Shown one piece after another: positions 59,912 to 64,000 of a stretch of DNA of 64,000 bases (its first letter is position 1; every line of letters begins with the position of its first letter). The position numbers and the translations under genes are program-made. The notes below the pieces were generated by a model. That model saw only the letters and a program-made list of their open reading frames with translations. It did not search any database and was not told the origin of the DNA. The DNA is from Haematobia irritans (Eukaryota; Arthropoda; Insecta; Diptera; Muscidae), in the NCBI RefSeq assembly GCF_050003625.1, contig NC_134398.1, positions 69,200,891-69,264,890 on the forward strand. The letters are read 5' to 3'.

Positions 59912-60389
59912 TCAATTGCATTGTATTATTGATGATTGAAATTGAAATTGTGATACTATATTATAAATACAAGCAAATTTTTCATGATTTTGAAATAAAT
60001 TTTGAATACTCTTCTTAAAAGATGATGCGTTGCGGATACATTGTATATCGGGTTGTAGAGAGTTCCAGAGACGTATTGTGCCAATAAAGAACTGCCATTC
60101 GGATACAAGACTTGTCCTTATAAAGGGTATTATATTCCTATTTCTATCTGGTAAACCGAATTTTATCATAGAGATAGCTTGGTTTCCGATTGTAAATCAA
60201 TTTATGTAGAAATACTAACGATTTGACATTAAGCAGGGTATTAAAACTAAAGCCAAAGAGGGAGTTTGTAACATGCGAAACATGATCGGTCCTGCGTAAC
60301 CCATACACATAACGAACTATACTATTGAATGCCACGTTAAGTCTATTTTTGCTCATGGAGTCACAATTCGCGAAGAATGTATACCCCAA
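59912..60389 (-). pseudogene. non-LTR retrotransposon, reverse-transcriptase C-terminal fragment
   Basis: The end of a LINE ORF2 protein. From 60389 leftward it reads SKNRLNVAFNSIVRYVYGLR, RRTDHVSHVTNSLFG, KSLVFLHKLIYNRKPSYLYD, then after one frameshift near 60150 FGLPDRNRNIIPFIRTSLVS, GTIRLWNSLQPDIQCIRN and SSFKKSIQNLF. This RYV-RR-DHVS ... SLWNSLP ... SFKKA arrangement is the usual C-terminal tail of jockey/CR1-type LINEs; family not resolved. The upstream part is missing (5' truncation, as is typical). Too broken to function. Confidence 0.75.
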
Positions 60390-60409
60390 AAACTACCCAT
60401 CCAAAATAT

Positions 60410-62634
60410 TTTTCCGAGCCAAAGAAGCGGAGAATACAAGTTAGGATACTTTTAAGACACAATTCTCTTTTAAATTTGCGTTTTGTGTACTTGCTTCTAG
60501 GAAGCAAATTTTAATTTTTCGATTTTTCAGCTTTTTTTCTTAACGACAACATTATTTTCCAAATTAAGACTTCCAGTAGAGAATATGCTAAGTTTCAAGT
60601 AAAAGACTTCTTCAAAATAAAGTTTTGAAAAACATGTCCTATATTTGAACGATTTTTTGCTTTGTAGTCAAGATGCAAAAAGACAACAAATTTAAAGAAT
60701 TTTTCTGAATTATTAAAGTCAAGTTGACCTTAGCCCAAACATTTTTTCTTTCATGTTATTATACCCATTTTTAAGTGAAATCACTTAATTATAAGGAAAC
60801 CAGTAAGGAAAGTCTAAAGTCGGACGGGGCCGACTATATTATACCCTGCACCACTTTGTAGATCTAACTTTTCGATACCACATCACATCCGTCAAATGTG
60901 TTTGGGGCTATATATAAAGGTTTGTCCTAAATACATACATTTAAATATCACTCGATCTGGAAGAATTTGATAGACTTCCACAAAATCTATAGACTCAAAA
61001 TTTAAGTCGGCTAATGCACTAGGGTGGAACACAATGTTAGTAAAAAAAAATATGGGAAACATTTAAATCTGAAGCAATTTTAAGGAAACTTTGCAAAAGT
61101 TTATTTATGATTTATCGCTCGATATATATGTATTAGAAGTTTAGGAAAATTAGAGTCATTTTTACAACTTTGCGACTAAGCAGTGGCGATTTTACAAGAA
61201 ATTGTTGGTATTTTGACCATTTTTGTCGAAATCAGAAAAACATATATATGGGGGCTATATCTAAATCTCAATCGTTTCAACCAAATTTGGCATACATAGC
61301 TACAATGCTAAATCTACTCCTTGTGCAAAATTTCAACTAAATCGGAGTTAAAAATTGGCCTCTGTGGTCATATGAGTGTAAATCGGGCGAAAGCTATATA
61401 TGGGAGATATATCTAAATCTGAACCGATTTCAACCAAATTTGGCACGCAACAATGCTAATTCTACTCTCTGTGCAAAATTTCAACTAAATCGGAGTTAAA
61501 AATTGGCCTCTGTGGTCATATGAGTGTAAATCGGGCGAAAGCTATATATGGGAGATATATCTAAATATGAACCGATTTCAACCAAATTTGGCACGCATAG
61601 CTACAATGCTAATTCTACTCCCTGTGGAAAATTTCAACTAAATCGGAGCAAAAAATTGGCCTCTGTGGTCATATGAGTGTAAATCGGGCGAAAGCTATAT
61701 ATGGGACATATATCCAAATCTGAACCGATTTCAACCAAATTTGGCACGCATAGTTTCAATGCTAATTCTACTCCCTGTGCAAAATTTCAACTAAATCGGA
61801 GTTAAAAAATTGGCCTCTGTGGTCATATGAGTGTAAATCGGGCGAAAGCTATATATGGGAGATATATCCAAATCTGAACCGATTTCAACCAAATTTGGCA
61901 CGCATAGTTACAATGCTAATTCTACTCCCTGTGCAAAATTTCAACCAAATCGGAGTTAAAAATTGGCCTCTTTGGGCAAATGAGTGTAAATCGGGCGAAA
62001 GCTATATATGAGAGCTATATCTAAATCTGAACCGATTTGGCTGGTATTTTGCAAGTTTTTTGAGACCCATAAAATATTCGGATGTACGGAATTTGAGGAA
62101 GATCGGTTGATATACACGCCAATTATGACCAGATCGGCGAAAAATATATATGGCAGCTATATCTAAATCTGAACCGATTTTTTCCAAAATCAATAGGGAT
62201 CGTCTTTGAGCCGAAACAGGACCCTATACCAAATTTTAGGACAATCGGACTAAAACTGCGAGCTGTACTTTGCACACAAAAATACATCAACAGACAGACA
62301 GACAGACAGACAGACGGACAGACAGACGGACAGACAGACAGACGGACATCGCTAAATCGACTCAGAATTTAATTCTAAGCCGATCGGTATACTAAAAGGT
62401 TGGTCTATGATTACTCCTTCTTGGCGTTACATACAAATGCACAAACTTATTATACCCTGTACCACAGTAGTGGTGAAGGGTATAAATACGACATCATTGA
62501 AAAGTTCATCGACTTTTGGACAGGAAAAAAAAACTGTATATTAGAGAAATGCGTCTTCTATGCTAAGCAAAATTTGCATTCGTATTTTAAAGACATGAAA
62601 TCTTTGACTTCACGACGATATTGTTTCAGTGCAT
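60410..62634 (+). mobile_element. CACTG-ended MITE, family M1, copy 3, split by an array
   Basis: 60410-60800 (CCGAGCCAAAGAAGCGGAGA) and 62487-62634 (CGACATCATTGAAAAGTTCA ... TTGTTTCAGTG) together match 34380-34969. The first 70 bp are lost. The array 60801-62486 lies between. Confidence 0.75.
60801..62486 (+). repeat. second array family, longest copy
   Basis: Starts GTCGGACGGGGCCGACTATA then TATACCCTGCACCAC and ends CAGTAGTGGTGAAGGGTATA. Five to six units of about 150 bp with AAATCGGGCGAAAGCTATAT, CCAAATTTGGCACGCATAG and GGCCTCTGTGGTCATATGAG. A CAGA/CGGA tetranucleotide run lies at 62291-62346. Non-coding. Confidence 0.85.
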
Positions 62635-63554
62635 GAAAAATACCCACAGGAAAATGCATATAATTATTTTATGTATATAAATTTCATTCTACAAAAAAAT
62701 AAAAGCTACCCCATATTATCACTTGATAAAAATTTTTCTAAGTTTGAAGGAAAAAAATGAGTTCAAAATTGCAAAAATTCCTTTAGTACTATATGACGTT
62801 CATGATGAGCGCATTACAAATTTTAAGATATTCTGAACTATTTTGTTGAAGACACGAATTAAGAAAATATTTGTACTTCATTTGTGTATATTTTCCCCTA
62901 TTTTAGTTGATCTAACACAAGTACACAAAAAATTATTAAAGTATAGAAAACTTTCTCAAAAGTTATCACCATAAGATGTATTATTTAGAAAATTTAATAT
63001 TGTGCTCCAACGATAAATAGCTATCGTCCATTAATTATTAGGTCTGTTTTCTTATTGCACTGATAACCAGTGCAAAAAGAAAACGCAAAACGTCTAACCA
63101 GTTCAATTTTCGATTTTGATTGGCAACACTTGGTCGTCAAATGTCAAAATCAAAGTTATTGTTTACAAATAAAAATAGGGGGTATACATTTAATAATCAA
63201 TTTATAGAAATAAGTGTACCAAAAACGAAAGAGTGATTATTAATTTTAGAGGATTTGCTGCTTGCCTTTCAAAAACAAATGACTGCCGGCAACAGCTACG
63301 TGCGTGAAAACAGATTCAGTGCGTCATGTTTATCAACCAAACGCGTGGAAATATGGGAATTTGCTCAAGTGGTGGATTTACAAGTGGCTAATACCACAAG
63401 CATGTGTGGTATAGAAATGGATATGTCAATTGCATCAAAATCACAAAAGCCTAGTTAACGTAGAATTACAGACTTCGGCCAGCCATCACAAGAGGGAGAG
63501 AATATATAGGAAATATAATTCAACTTAATACCACAAATTATTTAATTAAACACC
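62635..63554. other. mostly empty; possible 5' region of the cytochrome b5 copy
   Basis: AT-rich up to about 63100. From 63110 base composition rises and a 67-residue frame (63255-63458) appears, ending SIASKSQKPS; it is not recognisable. Bases 63470-63554 could be the 5' UTR of the retrocopied mRNA (ending CACC before the ATG). Confidence 0.35.
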
Positions 63555-63958
63555 ATGTCATCGCAAAATGTAAAATAATTTACCCACGCCGAAGTTGCCA
63601 AAAATATTACAAAAGAAAAGAATTGGTTCATAATCCACAACAACGTGTATGACGTGACCCCTTTTCTCAATGAGCATCCTGGTGGTGAAGAAGTCTTGAT
63701 CGAACAAGCTGGTAAAGATGCTACAGAAAATTTCGAAGAAGTTGGTCACAGTTCATATGCCCGTGAAATGATGCAACAATACAAAATCGGTTAACTAGTT
63801 GCTGAAGAGCGTACAAATGTTCCAGAAAAATCCGAACCCACATGGAATACTGAGCAAAAGAACGAGGAATCGTAATGAAGTCATGGCTGATGCCTTTTGT
63901 CTTGGGTTTAATAGCCACCTTGGTTTATAAGTTTTTCTTTGGAACGAAATACCAATAA
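63555..63958 (+). pseudogene. Cyt-b5: cytochrome b5 processed pseudogene
   Basis: Intronless copy of microsomal cytochrome b5, the membrane-anchored haem protein that passes electrons to desaturases and P450s. The haem-binding motif is intact (NEHPGGEEVLIEQAGKDATE, then VGHSSYAREMM), with the first haem histidine in HPGG and the second in VGHS. Stops occur at codon 8 (TAA), after QQYKIG (GAA to TAA) and after EQKNEES, where the frame also shifts; the tail then reads SWLMPFVLGLIATLVYKF, the C-terminal anchor. Full family length of about 134 residues. Three breaks and no introns mark it as a dead retrocopy. No poly(A) is seen before the window ends. Confidence 0.88.
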
Positions 63959-64000
63959 TTGTAGGCAGAGAAAAACATCACCACCACCAGCCACAAACAA

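Noticed and set aside
62291..62346. CAGA tetranucleotide run as a separate satellite
   Set aside because: It is the expanded GGACGGAC-type segment that every copy of the array families carries near its end.
63255..63458. 67-residue frame upstream of the cytochrome b5 copy
   Set aside because: No signal, no domain, and no splice or promoter evidence; may be part of the retrocopied 5' UTR or chance.

Overview
This is eukaryotic DNA from a higher fly, most likely a calyptrate such as a muscid. It is AT-rich, it has introns with GT...AG ends, and it contains an insect GNBP3-type immune gene, a decayed copy of insect cytochrome b5, and repeats of the calyptrate-fly style. The family and species calls are recollection, not a database result.

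Most of the window is a layered mass of transposable elements. Intact host-like coding sequence is sparse: GNBP3 (48021-49475, minus), a probable small two-exon secreted protein (26925-27310, plus) and a cytochrome b5 retropseudogene (63555-63958). A long multi-exon gene of transposon type (exons from 18693 to 24689, plus a transposase-like block at 29784-30640) is broken by stops, a 20-base insertion and many intron insertions.

Layout. 0-1.2 kb: decayed Tc1-like element. 1.3-4.8 kb: pogo-like inverted ends enclosing a 150-bp array and a SINE. 4.9-9.7 kb: two copies of an element that carries two divergent tRNA-like modules (called TPE here), one holding a mariner deletion derivative. 10-16.6 kb: array, CACTG-ended element and an intact mariner. 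16.6-18.4 kb: TPE. 18.7-30.7 kb: broken transposon-type gene, with the small secreted-protein gene nested inside younger elements. 31-41 kb: arrays, a piggyBac-like element and short CAC...GTG elements. 41.5-45.5 kb: SINE split by a foldback element, then another mariner derivative. 46-52.8 kb: GNBP3 between TPE-type elements. 52.9-58.7 kb: one 150-bp array element split by three different insertions. 58.7-62.6 kb: SINE, LINE fragment and array. 62.6-64 kb: cytochrome b5 retropseudogene.

The most notable system is TPE. At least seven copies keep two tRNA-like promoter modules head to head, 114-115 bases apart in six and 125 in one, with a conserved TATA-containing core between them. In the copies checked, a conserved 58-61-base mini-intron lies just downstream. 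Many elements here end in CAC...GTG with 2-base target duplications (TA, TG or CA), suggesting one mobilising machinery. The mariner family is present as one intact 1306-bp element and two derivatives that lost almost the same 372/373 bp by different breakpoints.
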